Assembly: GCF_001422485.1 (NCBI RefSeq)
Contig: NZ_LMNF01000003.1
Location: 37,442 to 101,441, forward strand
DNA from: Agreia sp. Leaf283
GTDB taxonomy: Bacteria > Actinomycetota > Actinomycetes > Actinomycetales > Microbacteriaceae
Direction: 5' to 3'
DNA: 64,000 bases
The translations under genes were made by a program, and so were the position numbers. Below the pieces are notes generated by a model that was given only the letters and a program-made list of their open reading frames with translations, had not been told where the DNA came from and did not search any database. Position 1 is the stretch's first letter. Each line of letters starts with the position of its first letter. Below are positions 25,528 to 36,686 of this stretch, one piece after another.

Positions 25528-26891
25528 GCAGCTACACCGTGATCAACCCGGCGACCGAAGAGATCGTCACCGACGTCGAGCTCTTCGACGTCGAGCGCAC
25601 CGACGACGCCATCGCGCGGGCGGCGGATGCGCAGAAGGCGTGGGCACGCCGGGCCCCCGCAGAGCGGGCCCAGGCCCTGCGCGACTTCGCCGCGGCCGTC
25701 GACGCGAACGTCGAGGCCCTCGCCCGGCTGGAGACTCTGAACTCCGGCCATCCGATCGGCCAGGCCCGCTGGGAGGCGGGCCATGTGCGCGACGTGCTCA
25801 CGTACTACTCGGCCGCGCCCGAACGGCTCTTCGGCAGGCAGATCCCGGTCGCCGGCGGCCTCGACGTCACCTTCCACGAGCCTCTCGGCGTGGTGGGAGT
25901 CATCACCCCGTGGAACTTTCCCATGACCATCGCCGCGTGGGGATTCGCCCCGGCGCTCGCGGCGGGCAACGCGGTCGTGCTGAAGCCGGCCGAGTGGACG
26001 CCCCTGACCTCGGTGCGGCTCGCCGAGATCGGGCGGGAGTCGGGACTGCCCGATGGCCTGTTCCAGGTGCTGCCCGGGCACGGACAGGTGGTCGGTGAGC
26101 GCTTCGTGACCAACCAGACCGTGCGCAAGGTCGTGTTCACCGGATCGACCGCGGTGGGCAAGAAGATCATGGCGGGCAGTGCCGAGCAGGTGAAGAGGGT
26201 GACCCTCGAGCTCGGCGGCAAGAGCGCGAACATCGTGTTCGCCGACTCCGATCTCGAGAAGGCCGCGGCCTCGGCGCCGTCGGGGGTCTTCGACAACGCG
26301 GGGCAGGACTGCTGCGCGCGCAGTCGCATCCTCGTCGAGCGCAGCGTCTACGACCGCTTCATGGAGCTGCTCGAGCCCGCGGTGAACAAGGTCGTGGTCG
26401 GCGACCCGAACGACGAGGCCACGGAGATGGGTCCGCTCGTCTCGGCGAAGCACCACGCGTCGGTGAGCTCGTACGTTCCCGACGACAGCCAGGTCGCCTT
26501 CCGAGGATCCGCGCCGCAGGGGCCGGGCTACTGGTTCCCGCCGACCGTGCTCACCCCGGGGCGCGACGACCGCACCGCGACCGAGGAGATCTTCGGCCCC
26601 GTCGTGACGGTGCTCCCGTTCGACGACGAGGCCGACGCGGTGTCGCTGGCCAACGCCACCGAGTACGGACTCTCGGGGTCGATCTGGACCCGCGACGTCG
26701 GTCGTGCTCTGCGCGTCTCCCGCGGCGTCGAGGCGGGCAACCTGTCGGTCAACTCGCACTCCTCCGTGCGCTACAGCACGCCGTTCGGCGGCTTCAAGCA
26801 GTCGGGCCTCGGCCGCGAGCTCGGCCCCGACGCCCCCCTCAGTTTCACCGACACCAAGAACGTCTTCATCGCCGTAGAGGAGCTCTCATGA
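25524..26891 (+). CDS. Aldehyde dehydrogenase, probably for a gamma-glutamyl aldehyde
   Basis: The 455-residue NAD(P)-dependent enzyme has TPWNFPMTIAAW, KPAEWTPLT, FTGSTAVGKKI, catalytic E229 in LELGGKS, nucleophile C263 in NAGQDCCARSR and the end motif PFGGFKQSGLGRELG. In this operon it should oxidise the aldehyde formed after glutamylation of the amine. It overlaps the PuuD-like stop (ATGA) and is overlapped by the next SDR, showing tight translational coupling. It is somewhat shorter than the usual 480-500 residues but complete. Confidence 0.92.
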   Translation: MSSYTVINPATEEIVTDVELFDVERTDDAIARAADAQKAWARRAPAERAQALRDFAAAVDANVEALARLETLNSGHPIGQARWEAGHVRDVLTYYSAAPERLFGRQIPVAGGLDVTFHEPLGVVGVITPWNFPMTIAAWGFAPALAAGNAVVLKPAEWTPLTSVRLAEIGRESGLPDGLFQVLPGHGQVVGERFVTNQTVRKVVFTGSTAVGKKIMAGSAEQVKRVTLELGGKSANIVFADSDLEKAAASAPSGVFDNAGQDCCARSRILVERSVYDRFMELLEPAVNKVVVGDPNDEATEMGPLVSAKHHASVSSYVPDDSQVAFRGSAPQGPGYWFPPTVLTPGRDDRTATEEIFGPVVTVLPFDDEADAVSLANATEYGLSGSIWTRDVGRALRVSRGVEAGNLSVNSHSSVRYSTPFGGFKQSGLGRELGPDAPLSFTDTKNVFIAVEELS

Positions 26892-27679
26892 CCGACCTGC
26901 CCACCATCGACCTCACGAAGCGCCTCGCTGGAAAGGTGGCGGTGATCACGGGCGGCGCCAGCGGCATCGGCTTCGCCACCGCGCGTCGCTTCGCCGCCGA
27001 GGGCGCCACGGTCGTGATCGGCGACATGGATGCCGCATCGGGCGAGCGCGCGGCAGCTGCCGTCGGCGGCCTCTTCGTGCAGGTCAACGTGACCGACGAG
27101 GCCCAGGTCGACAACCTGTTCAAGGTGGCCTTCGACACCTACGGCTCGGTCGACGTCGCCTTCAACAACGCGGGAATCTCGCCGCCCGACGACGACTCCA
27201 TCGAGACCACCGAGCTTCCCGCGTGGGAGAAGGTGCAAGACGTCAACCTCAAGTCGGTGTACCTGTGCTCGCGGGCCGCGCTGCGCTACATGGTTCCGCA
27301 GAAGCGCGGATCGATCATCAACACCGCGTCGTTCGTCGCCGTGATGGGCTCGGCGACCTCGCAGATCTCGTACACGGCATCGAAGGGTGGCGTGCTCGCC
27401 ATGTCACGCGAGCTGGGCGTGCAGTTCGCCCGCCAGGGCATCCGGGTCAACGCCCTCTGCCCGGGCCCGGTGAACACGCCCCTGCTGCAGGAGCTCTTCG
27501 CCAAGGACCCGGCCCGCGCCCAGCGTCGCCTCGTGCACATTCCCCTCGGGCGATTCGCGGAGCCCGAGGAACTGGCCGCCTCGGTCGCGTTCCTCGCCAG
27601 CGACGACTCCTCGTTCATCACGGGCTCGACCTTCCTCGTCGACGGGGGAATCAGCTCGGCCTACGTGACGCCCGAGTAG
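26888..27679 (+). CDS. SDR-family oxidoreductase
   Basis: The 263-residue classical short-chain dehydrogenase has the cofactor loop TGGASGIGFA at residues 19-28, NNAGIS, the catalytic YTASKGG pair and a C-terminal FLVDGGISSAYV. Cofactor is probably NAD because the acidic VIGDMD follows strand 2. In an ethanolamine route the gamma-glutamyl ethanolamide must first be oxidised from alcohol to aldehyde, and this enzyme is the only alcohol-dehydrogenase candidate in the cluster. That assignment is inference. It overlaps the ALDH gene by ATGA. Confidence 0.9.
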   Translation: MTDLPTIDLTKRLAGKVAVITGGASGIGFATARRFAAEGATVVIGDMDAASGERAAAAVGGLFVQVNVTDEAQVDNLFKVAFDTYGSVDVAFNNAGISPPDDDSIETTELPAWEKVQDVNLKSVYLCSRAALRYMVPQKRGSIINTASFVAVMGSATSQISYTASKGGVLAMSRELGVQFARQGIRVNALCPGPVNTPLLQELFAKDPARAQRRLVHIPLGRFAEPEELAASVAFLASDDSSFITGSTFLVDGGISSAYVTPE

Positions 27680-27694
27680 AGGGTCGAGAGCGCG

Positions 27695-28462
27695 ATGACC
27701 GATATCGCAGACGGCTCGCAACCGGATGCCGCGGGCCTGGCCGGCGACGCCCTGTTGCGCCGGGTGCGCACCGGCAACGCGTTCGAGGACACCGTCTCGA
27801 GACTGCTGCAGACGATCCGCCTCGGCGTGGTCTCGCCGGGGGAGGCCCTGCCCAGCGAACGCGACCTCGCACTGCGCTTCGGAGTGAGCCGCGACACGGT
27901 GCGCGACGCCATCAAGGCGCTCGCGGATGCCGGTTTCCTGGTCTCGCGGCGCGGGCGCTACGGGGGCACGTTCGTCAGCGACCGGGTTCCGCTCGTCGGC
28001 CTCAGCGGAGTGCTCGACGACACGACGCAGCAGTCCGACACGGTGACGCCCGAGGACCTCGACGATGTGCTCGGCCTGCGCGACGTCCTCGAGGTCGGAG
28101 CGGCCCGCGCCGCAGCGGATCGCGCGTTGACGAAGGCGCAGCGTGAACTGCTCTGGAGCAGCCTGCGCGAGACCGCCGAGGCATCCGCCGACGACTATCG
28201 ACGGCTCGACTCCCGACTGCACCTCGCCATCGGAGAGCTCGTTGGCGTTCCGTCGCTGATGCCGCTGCTGGCCGACAACCGCATGAGGATCAACGAGTTC
28301 CTCGACCATATCCCACTGCTCGAGCGCAACATCGCGCATTCGAACGAGCAGCACGAGCAGATCGTTCTCGCGATCCTCACGGGAGACGCCGACAGGGCGG
28401 CGGTCACGATGCGTGAGCACCTCGAGGGCTCAGAAGCGTTGCTCCGCGGCTTCCTGGCCTGA
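27695..28462 (+). CDS. GntR-family regulator, FadR subfamily
   Basis: The 255-residue protein has an N-terminal winged HTH (residues about 28-95, GEALPSERDLALRFGVSRDTVRDAIKALADAGFLV) and a C-terminal FCD ligand-binding domain with metal-site histidines (LHLAIGE, NEQHEQI, MREHLEG). It closes the amine catabolic operon 15 bases after the SDR and probably represses the divergent promoter region in the absence of the substrate or its glutamylated product. Confidence 0.92.
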   Translation: MTDIADGSQPDAAGLAGDALLRRVRTGNAFEDTVSRLLQTIRLGVVSPGEALPSERDLALRFGVSRDTVRDAIKALADAGFLVSRRGRYGGTFVSDRVPLVGLSGVLDDTTQQSDTVTPEDLDDVLGLRDVLEVGAARAAADRALTKAQRELLWSSLRETAEASADDYRRLDSRLHLAIGELVGVPSLMPLLADNRMRINEFLDHIPLLERNIAHSNEQHEQIVLAILTGDADRAAVTMREHLEGSEALLRGFLA

Positions 28463-28485
28463 CTCGCCGGGCCGTCCGTTCCCGC

Positions 28486-28603
28486 CGTTCCCTGAGCCTG
28501 TCGAAGGGAAAATCTCGGGAGGCCCTTCGACAAGCTCAGGGAACGGGTCGGCGATGGTTCCCTTCGACATGCTCAGGGAACGGGGCGACAAGCTCAGGGA
28601 GCG
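28486..28603. repeat. Cluster of palindromic repeats
   Basis: Four copies in alternating orientation (one forward, then reverse copies including TTCGACATGCTCAGGGAACG and a truncated one) lie between the GntR gene and a convergent small gene. Confidence 0.9.
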
Positions 28604-28608
28604 AACTG

Positions 28609-28803
28609 CTACTTCGCGTCGAGCTCGCGGGCGTCGTCGTCTGCCTGCAGAACGCTGCCGATGGCGAGGGCGACCGTGATGCCCCAGCTGAGCCACATGA
28701 GCAGCAGTCGCCAGTCGCGAGGACCCTGCCGCGTGGTCTGCAGCACCGACCAGGCGCCGACGACAGCACCGATCACACTCGAGTTGAAGATGAATTTGCG
28801 CAT
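28609..28803 (-). CDS. Small two-helix membrane protein, function unknown
   Basis: The 64-residue product has two hydrophobic stretches (about 7-22 and 33-51) separated by the basic TTRQGPRDWR. GGAGG lies five bases before the ATG, which supports a real gene. It is convergent with the GntR gene and divergent from otsA; no function can be given. Confidence 0.72.
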   Translation of the reverse strand: MRKFIFNSSVIGAVVGAWSVLQTTRQGPRDWRLLLMWLSWGITVALAIGSVLQADDDARELDAK

Positions 28804-28929
28804 GCGTGCCTCCGTGGTCGTGCATTCAGGTTAGTCGTTCGCGCCGCCCGGCCGCCTGGGCTTCCGGATGCTCGGGGTCGTCTTGTATAGCGCGCGCCGC
28901 GCACCCCGTGGATGCGGGGGATCGACTGG

Positions 28930-28972
28930 TAGCCTGATCACTGGTCTACACGGTCGGCGCCTTGGCCGACCG
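28930..28972 (+). promoter_or_regulatory. otsA promoter and leader hairpin
   Basis: TAGCCT at 28930-28935 is a likely -10 hexamer. Downstream, CGGTCGGC and GCCGACCG form a perfect 8-bp stem (28951-28972, loop GCCTTG) that ends five bases before the GAGGAG ribosome site. The hairpin may influence initiation at the odd start codon. Confidence 0.45.
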
Positions 28973-28989
28973 CAATCGAGGAGTTCCCC

Positions 28990-30528
28990 ATTTCCACGGA
29001 CGAGGCCGCATCGCGGTCCACTACCCCTGCCGACACCTACGACCTCGTCGTCGTCTCGAACAGGCTCCCTGTCGACAAGGTGACCCACGCCGACGGCAGC
29101 GTCGAGTGGCGTACATCGCCCGGCGGACTCGTGACCGCCCTCGAGCCCGTCATGCAACGGGCCGACGGAGCATGGGTGGGCTGGGCGGGCGTGGCCGACG
29201 ACGAGTCCGAGCCGTTCGAGCACGACGACATCTCCATCGTTCCCGTCACGCTCAGCGCAGACGACGTCGAGAACTACTACGAGGGATTCTCGAACGACAC
29301 CCTCTGGCCGCTGTATCACGACGTGATCGCACCGCCGACCTATCACCGCGAATGGTGGGAGTCCTACGTGCGCGTCAACCAGCGCTTCGCGGAGCGTGCC
29401 GCTTCGGTGGCCGCGGCCGATGGCACGGTCTGGGTGCAGGACTACCAGCTGCAGCTCGTGCCCAAGTTGCTGCGCGAGCTCCGGCCCGACCTCACGATCG
29501 GCTTCTTCAACCACATTCCGTTCCCGGCATACGGCATCTTCTCGCAGTTGCCGTGGCGTGCCCAGATCATCGAGGGGCTCCTCGGCGCCGACCTCATCGG
29601 GTTCCAGCGCGCGGCAGACGCGGGCAACTTCACCCGTGCCGTGCGTCGGCTGCTCAGCTACACGACGAAGGGCACGGCCATCGACGTGCCGATCGATGAA
29701 GACGTGTCCGAAGCGCTCGAGCCGTCCCGCGTGTCGACGTCGCGCACGGGCAATCTCGTCCGCACCGTCCACGCGCGCCATTTCCCGATCTCGATCGACA
29801 CGCAGAGCTTCGAGGACCTCGCACGGCGCCCCGACATCCAGGCCCGGGCGAAAGAGATCCGTGCCGGTCTCGGCAACCCGAAGGTCGTCATGCTCGGCGT
29901 CGACAGGCTCGACTACACGAAAGGCATCGGCCATCGGCTCAAGGCCTTCGGCGAGCTGCTCGCCGACGGCACGGTCACCGTTGAAGACGTGACCCTCGTG
30001 CAGGTCGCCAGCCCCAGCCGCGAACGCGTCGCCGCCTACCAGCAGCTGCGCGACGAGGTCGAGCTCACGGTCGGGCGCATCAATGGCGACTACTCGACCA
30101 TCAGCCACACGGCCATCAGCTACCTGCACCAGGGGTACCCCCGCGAGGAGATGGTGGCGCTCTATCTGGCCAGCGACGTGATGCTGGTCACCGCGCTCCG
30201 CGACGGAATGAACCTCGTGGCCAAAGAGTATGTGGCGAGCCGCTTCGACAACGACGGCGTACTCGTGCTGAGCGAGTTCGCCGGCGCCGCAGACGAACTG
30301 AAGAGCGCGCTGCTCGTGAACCCCCACGACATCGACGGGCTGAAGGAGTCGATCATGGAGGCGATCGAGATGAAGAAGGGCGAACGAACGAGGCGGATGC
30401 GCGCACTGCGCAAACGGGTGCTCGACTACGACGTCTCGCGCTGGTCGACCGCGTTCCTGTCGTCGTTGACCGACCCGAACGGCACGCCCTCGTACGTCGC
30501 GACCAAGTGGGGAGCATCCGACCGATGA
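28990..30528 (+). CDS. otsA: Trehalose-6-phosphate synthase, with apparent ATT start
   Basis: The GT20 enzyme (512 residues) transfers glucose from a nucleotide sugar to glucose 6-phosphate. It keeps YDLVVVSNRLPVDK at its N-terminus (residues about 17-30, a glucose-6-phosphate contact), WVQDYQLQLVPKLLR, HIPFPAYGIFSQLP, VDRLDYTKGI and ALRDGMNLVAKE. Between the preceding in-frame stop and this motif there is no ATG, GTG, TTG or CTG. GAGGAG lies six bases before an ATT, so I call ATT the start; a GTG at 29080 would remove conserved residues. otsB follows with ATGA overlap. Confidence 0.9.
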   Translation: MSTDEAASRSTTPADTYDLVVVSNRLPVDKVTHADGSVEWRTSPGGLVTALEPVMQRADGAWVGWAGVADDESEPFEHDDISIVPVTLSADDVENYYEGFSNDTLWPLYHDVIAPPTYHREWWESYVRVNQRFAERAASVAAADGTVWVQDYQLQLVPKLLRELRPDLTIGFFNHIPFPAYGIFSQLPWRAQIIEGLLGADLIGFQRAADAGNFTRAVRRLLSYTTKGTAIDVPIDEDVSEALEPSRVSTSRTGNLVRTVHARHFPISIDTQSFEDLARRPDIQARAKEIRAGLGNPKVVMLGVDRLDYTKGIGHRLKAFGELLADGTVTVEDVTLVQVASPSRERVAAYQQLRDEVELTVGRINGDYSTISHTAISYLHQGYPREEMVALYLASDVMLVTALRDGMNLVAKEYVASRFDNDGVLVLSEFAGAADELKSALLVNPHDIDGLKESIMEAIEMKKGERTRRMRALRKRVLDYDVSRWSTAFLSSLTDPNGTPSYVATKWGASDR

Positions 30529-31361
30529 GCAGCCCGTCGAACGGCACGAGCCGAGCCGTCGCATCCGGCACCCAGATCGACGAGACCGATGACCTGATCG
30601 AGCGCCTGCGCGAGCTCGCGCGCACGGAGCGCCTGCTCGTCGCACTCGACTTCGACGGAACCCTCGCTCCCGAGGTCGACGTGCCGAGCCATGCCCGTGC
30701 GCTCCCCGAGGCCCGCCGGGCTCTCTTCGACCTGTTGAAGCTCGACTCCACGCGTGTGGCGCTCATCTCGGGCCGCGCGATGGAGAGCCTGGAACAGGTG
30801 AGCGACCTGCCCGACGACGTGCTGCTCGTGGGCTCGCACGGTGTCGAGATCCGCCTCGACAGCCCCACCCGACTCACCCTCGACACTCAGGAGCTGGCTC
30901 AGGTCGACGTGCTCAGCGGTGTTCTCGAAGACGTCGCCGACAAGGTCGACGACGTCTGGATCGAGACCAAGCCGGCCGGTTTTGCCTTGCACACCCGCCT
31001 CGCGTCCGAAGAGGGCAGTCGTCAGGCTCACCTGATGGCGCTCGCCGAGACGCAGTCCGAGATCGAGGGCCTCACGGTGCGCGAGGGAAAGAACGTGCTC
31101 GAGTTCTCGATCCGATCGACCACCAAGGGCGAGGCGTTGCTCCACCTGAAGGAGTACACGAAGGCGACCGCGGTGCTCTACGCCGGCGATGACGTCACCG
31201 ATGAGGATGCGTTCGCTGTGCTTCGCAGCGGAGACTTCGGGCTCAAGAGCGGGGCGGGCAAGACCATCGCCGAGTTCCGTGTGAGCGACGAAGCCGAGGT
31301 CGCACAGGTGCTCGCTCTGCTCGCCCAGTTCCGCGCGGAGGCGTGCACTCCCGCACCTTGA
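30525..31361 (+). CDS. otsB: Trehalose-6-phosphate phosphatase
   Basis: The 278-residue HAD phosphatase has motif I LVALDFDGTLAP near residue 42 (nucleophile and acid aspartates), ALISGRAM as motif II, and the GDDVTDEDAF metal site near 225. It removes phosphate from the OtsA product to give trehalose. The ATG overlaps the otsA stop, so synthesis of the two enzymes is coupled. A separate non-conserved N-terminal stretch of about 30 residues precedes the domain. Confidence 0.95.
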   Translation: MSSPSNGTSRAVASGTQIDETDDLIERLRELARTERLLVALDFDGTLAPEVDVPSHARALPEARRALFDLLKLDSTRVALISGRAMESLEQVSDLPDDVLLVGSHGVEIRLDSPTRLTLDTQELAQVDVLSGVLEDVADKVDDVWIETKPAGFALHTRLASEEGSRQAHLMALAETQSEIEGLTVREGKNVLEFSIRSTTKGEALLHLKEYTKATAVLYAGDDVTDEDAFAVLRSGDFGLKSGAGKTIAEFRVSDEAEVAQVLALLAQFRAEACTPAP

Positions 31362-31368
31362 GTGGTTC

Positions 31369-31374
31369 TAAACT
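31369..31374 (+). promoter_or_regulatory. Candidate -10 element of a leaderless promoter (ilvD)
   Basis: TAAACT ends six bases before the ilvD ATG; no Shine-Dalgarno is present. Confidence 0.4.
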
Positions 31375-31380
31375 CGTAAC

Positions 31381-33075
31381 ATGCCCGAAATAGACATGAA
31401 GCCGCGCAGTCGCGTCGTCACCGATGGAATCGAAGCAACCACCTCGCGCGGAATGCTTCGGGCCGTCGGAATGGGAGACGCCGACTGGGAGAAGCCGCAG
31501 ATCGGCATCGCCAGCTCGTGGAACGAGATCACGCCGTGCAACCTGTCGCTCGACCGCCTCGCGCAGGGTGCCAAAGAGGGCGTGCACTCGGGCGGCGGCT
31601 ACCCCCTTCAGTTCGGCACCATCTCCGTCTCCGACGGCATCTCGATGGGCCACGAGGGCATGCACTTCTCTCTCGTGTCGCGTGAGGTCATCGCCGACAG
31701 CGTCGAGGTCGTTATGCAGGCCGAGCGCCTCGACGGCTCCGTGCTGCTCGCCGGATGCGACAAGTCGCTGCCCGGCATGCTGATGGCCGCCGCTCGGCTC
31801 GACCTCGCCAGCGTCTTCCTCTACGCCGGATCGATCGCGCCCGGGTGGGTCAAGCTGTCCGACGGCACCGAGAAAGACATCACGATCATCGACTCGTTCG
31901 AGGCCGTCGGCGGCGTGAAGGCCGGCACCATGAGCGAGGCCGACGCCAAGCGCATCGAGTGCGCCTTCGCTCCGGGCGAGGGCGCCTGCGGCGGCATGTA
32001 CACGGCCAACACCATGGCGAGCGTCGCTGAGGCTCTCGGCATGAGCCTGCCCGGCTCCGCTTCGCCCGCGTCGGCAGACCGCCGCCGCGACTACTTCGCG
32101 CACCGCAGCGGCGAGGCCGTCGTCAACATGCTGCGCCTCGGCATCACGACCCGCGACATCCTGACCAAGCCGGCGTTCGAGAACGCCATCGCGGTCGCGA
32201 TGGCCCTCGGAGGCTCGACCAACGTCATCCTGCACCTTCTCGCCATCGCCTACGAGGCCGAGGTCGACCTGACGATCGACGACTTCAACCGCATCGGCGA
32301 CACCATTCCTCACCTCGCCGACATGAAGCCCTTCGGCAAGTACGTGATGAACGACATGGACCGCCACGGCGGACTGCCCGTTCTGATGAAGGCGCTGCTC
32401 GATGCCGGGCTGCTGCACGGCGACGTGCTCACGGTCACGGGCAAGACGCTCGCCGAGAACCTGGCCGAGCTCGACATCCCCGAGCTCGACGGCAAGGTGC
32501 TGCGCACGCTCGACAACCCCATCCACCCCACGGGTGGCCTCACGGTTCTCAAGGGCTCGCTCGCACCCGAGGGCGCCGTCGTGAAGACGGCCGGATTCGA
32601 CGCGGCCGTCTTCGAAGGACCGGCCAAGGTGTTCGAGCGCGAGCGCGCCGCGATGGATGCCCTCACGGAGGGTCTGATCAACCACGGAGACGTCGTGGTG
32701 ATCCGCTACGAAGGTCCCAAGGGCGGCCCCGGAATGCGCGAGATGCTCGCCATCACGGCCGCGATCAAGGGCGCTGGCCTCGGCAAAGATGTACTACTAT
32801 TGACCGACGGCAGGTTCTCAGGCGGCACAACCGGACTGTGTATCGGCCATATAGCACCCGAAGCGGTGGACGCAGGTCCTATCGCCTTCGTGCGCGATGG
32901 TGATCTAATACGGGTCGATATCGCCGCTCGCTCCCTCGAGTTACTCGTCGAGGCCGATGAGCTTGCAGCCCGCCGAGACGGCTGGGCCCCTCTTCCCCCG
33001 CGCTATACCCGTGGCGTTCTGGCAAAGTACTCGAAGCTCGTGAAGTCGGCCGCGACCGGCGCCATCACGGGGTAG
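31381..33075 (+). CDS. ilvD: Dihydroxy-acid dehydratase
   Basis: The 564-residue enzyme makes 2-oxo acids for valine and isoleucine. It has the cluster-binding cysteines in [23 protein letters not shown] and [14 protein letters not shown], and the C-terminal [21 protein letters not shown]. All three ligands of the iron-sulfur cluster appear present. Between about 32789 and 32945 the codon use differs from the rest of the gene (GTA CTA CTA TTG, ATA, CTA ATA, TTA), though the protein stays conserved. It heads the ilvDBNC run. Confidence 0.95.
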   Translation: MPEIDMKPRSRVVTDGIEATTSRGMLRAVGMGDADWEKPQIGIASSWNEITPCNLSLDRLAQGAKEGVHSGGGYPLQFGTISVSDGISMGHEGMHFSLVSREVIADSVEVVMQAERLDGSVLLAGCDKSLPGMLMAAARLDLASVFLYAGSIAPGWVKLSDGTEKDITIIDSFEAVGGVKAGTMSEADAKRIECAFAPGEGACGGMYTANTMASVAEALGMSLPGSASPASADRRRDYFAHRSGEAVVNMLRLGITTRDILTKPAFENAIAVAMALGGSTNVILHLLAIAYEAEVDLTIDDFNRIGDTIPHLADMKPFGKYVMNDMDRHGGLPVLMKALLDAGLLHGDVLTVTGKTLAENLAELDIPELDGKVLRTLDNPIHPTGGLTVLKGSLAPEGAVVKTAGFDAAVFEGPAKVFERERAAMDALTEGLINHGDVVVIRYEGPKGGPGMREMLAITAAIKGAGLGKDVLLLTDGRFSGGTTGLCIGHIAPEAVDAGPIAFVRDGDLIRVDIAARSLELLVEADELAARRDGWAPLPPRYTRGVLAKYSKLVKSAATGAITG

Positions 33076-33155
33076 TACCGCGCTCCACCCTCATCACCGC
33101 CGTCTGCCGCAGCGCACGACGACACGCTGTGCAGGCAACAAGCTAGGAAAACAAC

Positions 33156-34985
33156 ATGCCCGTGGATCCATCTCCCGTGCCAGGCTCTCCGGCGATCCCC
33201 AAACCGGCCTCCGCGTCCGCCCCGGCGAACGCTCCTGAGGTCCTCACGGGGTCCGGAGCCATCCTCCGCTCGCTCGAGTACCTCGGCGTGAAAGACGTCT
33301 TCGGCCTGCCCGGCGGCGCGATCATCCCGTTCTACGACGAGCTCATGGCATCGACCGCCATCCGTCACATCCTCGTTCGCCACGAGCAGGGCGCCGGTCA
33401 CGCGGCCGAGGGCTACGCGTCGTCGACGAACAAGGTCGGCGTCGCCATCGCGACCTCGGGCCCCGGAGCGACCAACCTGGTCACGGCCATCGCCGACGCC
33501 TACATGGACTCGGTGCCTGTCCTCATCATCACGGGCCAGGTCTTCTCGACGCTCATGGGAACCGACGCGTTCCAGGAGGTCGACATCGTGGGAATCACGA
33601 TGCCGATCACCAAGCACTCCTTCCTGGTCACCAAGCCGGAGGACGTGCCCGCGACCCTCGCTGCCGCGTACCACATCGCATCCACCGGCCGCCCGGGCCC
33701 CGTGCTCGTCGACATCACGAAAGACGCGCAGCAGAAGTCGGCGCCGTTCGTGTGGAATCCGAAGGTCGACCTGGCGGGCTACCGTCCCGTGACGAAGGCG
33801 CACGGCAAGCAGATCCAAGCGGCGGCGCAGCTGCTGCTCGAGGCGAAGAAGCCCGTCTTCTACGTCGGCGGCGGAGTCATCCGGGCCCAGGCCTCGCCCG
33901 AACTCGCCGTGCTGGCGGAGGCCACCGGCGCTCCCGTCGTCACGACCCTGATGGCGCGCGGTGCGTTCCCCGACTCGCACGAGCAGAACCTCGGCATGCC
34001 CGGTATGCACGGAACCGTTCCCGCCGTGCTCGCGCTGCAGGAGAGCGACCTGATCGTCGCGCTCGGCGCGCGCTTCGACGACCGCGTGACCGGCAAGGTG
34101 AGCGAGTTCGCTCCGAACGCCAAGATCGTGCACGTCGACGTCGACCCGGCCGAGATCGGCAAGATCCGCGCCGCCGATGTCCCCATCGTGGGCGACGCGA
34201 AAGATGTGATCGCCGACCTCACGAAGGCGTTCGTCGCCACCGCCGCGGCAACCGAGACGCGCCCCGACATCGACGAGTGGTGGGAGTACCTGCGCGGACT
34301 GCAGACCGAGTTCCCGCTCGGCTACGCCGAACCGACCGACGGCCTGCTCTCGCCGCAATACGTGATCAAGCGCATCGGCGAGCTGTCCGGCCCCGAGGCG
34401 ATCTACGCATCCGGCGTCGGTCAGCACCAGATGTGGGCGGCGCAGTTCATCAAGTACGAGCGGCCCAACGCCTGGCTGAACTCCGGCGGCGCCGGCACCA
34501 TGGGCTACGGCGTTCCCGCCGCCATGGGTGCCAAAGTCGCCGAGCCGGAGCGCACGGTGTGGGCGATCGACGGTGACGGATGCTTCCAGATGACCAATCA
34601 GGAGCTCGCCACCTGCACGATCAACAACATCCCGATCAAGGTCGCGATCATCAACAACTCGTCGCTCGGCATGGTGCGGCAGTGGCAGAGCCTGTTCTAC
34701 GACGGACGCCACTCGTTCACCGACCTGAACACGGGCCACGGCACGCAGATGGTTCCCGACTTCGTGAAGCTGGCCGACGCCTACGGTGCGCTGGGCATCC
34801 GGGTCACCAAGGCCGACGAGATCGACGCGGCGATCAAGCTGGCGATCGAGACGAACGACCGCCCGGTCGTGATCGACTTCATCGTGAGCCGCGACGCCAT
34901 GGTCTGGCCGATGGTTCCCCAGGGGGTCAGCAACTCGCTGATCGAACACGCACAGCAGATCGCCCCAGAGTGGGATGAGGAGTAG
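33156..34985 (+). CDS. ilvB: Acetolactate synthase, large subunit
   Basis: The 609-residue thiamine-diphosphate enzyme condenses pyruvate with pyruvate or 2-oxobutyrate. It has the catalytic glutamate E77 in [32 protein letters not shown]-site sequence in the middle and the TPP motif [15 protein letters not shown] with IINNSSLG. A proline-rich N-terminal extension of about 28 residues precedes the fold. It is preceded by AGGA and followed after three bases by ilvN, its regulatory subunit. Confidence 0.95.
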   Translation: MPVDPSPVPGSPAIPKPASASAPANAPEVLTGSGAILRSLEYLGVKDVFGLPGGAIIPFYDELMASTAIRHILVRHEQGAGHAAEGYASSTNKVGVAIATSGPGATNLVTAIADAYMDSVPVLIITGQVFSTLMGTDAFQEVDIVGITMPITKHSFLVTKPEDVPATLAAAYHIASTGRPGPVLVDITKDAQQKSAPFVWNPKVDLAGYRPVTKAHGKQIQAAAQLLLEAKKPVFYVGGGVIRAQASPELAVLAEATGAPVVTTLMARGAFPDSHEQNLGMPGMHGTVPAVLALQESDLIVALGARFDDRVTGKVSEFAPNAKIVHVDVDPAEIGKIRAADVPIVGDAKDVIADLTKAFVATAAATETRPDIDEWWEYLRGLQTEFPLGYAEPTDGLLSPQYVIKRIGELSGPEAIYASGVGQHQMWAAQFIKYERPNAWLNSGGAGTMGYGVPAAMGAKVAEPERTVWAIDGDGCFQMTNQELATCTINNIPIKVAIINNSSLGMVRQWQSLFYDGRHSFTDLNTGHGTQMVPDFVKLADAYGALGIRVTKADEIDAAIKLAIETNDRPVVIDFIVSRDAMVWPMVPQGVSNSLIEHAQQIAPEWDEE

Positions 34986-34988
34986 ACC

Positions 34989-36628
<1,640 letters not shown>

Positions 36629-36645
36629 TCTTCTGACTCTCGAAT

Positions 36646-36680
36646 CGATGGCCGCCCCGACTGTGTCGGGGCGGCCATCG
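36646..36680 (+). terminator. Strong hairpin after ilvC
   Basis: A 16-bp perfect stem (CGATGGCCGCCCCGAC and its complement) has a loop of only TGT. No T tract follows. It is the likely end of the ilv transcript, and it covers the first possible ATG of the next gene. Confidence 0.8.
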
Positions 36681-36686
36681 CCGTTC

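Noticed and set aside
29080..30528. otsA starting at GTG 29080
   Set aside because: This would drop the conserved VVVSNRLP strand, and the ATT at 28990 has an ideal ribosome site.
28831..30645. Long leftward open frame opposite otsA
   Set aside because: It is antisense to a clearly conserved otsA and has no recognisable motif.
32789..32945. Frameshift in ilvD at the rare-codon patch
   Set aside because: The reading frame and conserved [11 protein letters not shown] sequence continue without break.
33076..33155. Attenuator or leader peptide before ilvB
   Set aside because: I found no run of branched-chain codons and no strong hairpin with T tract in this short gap.
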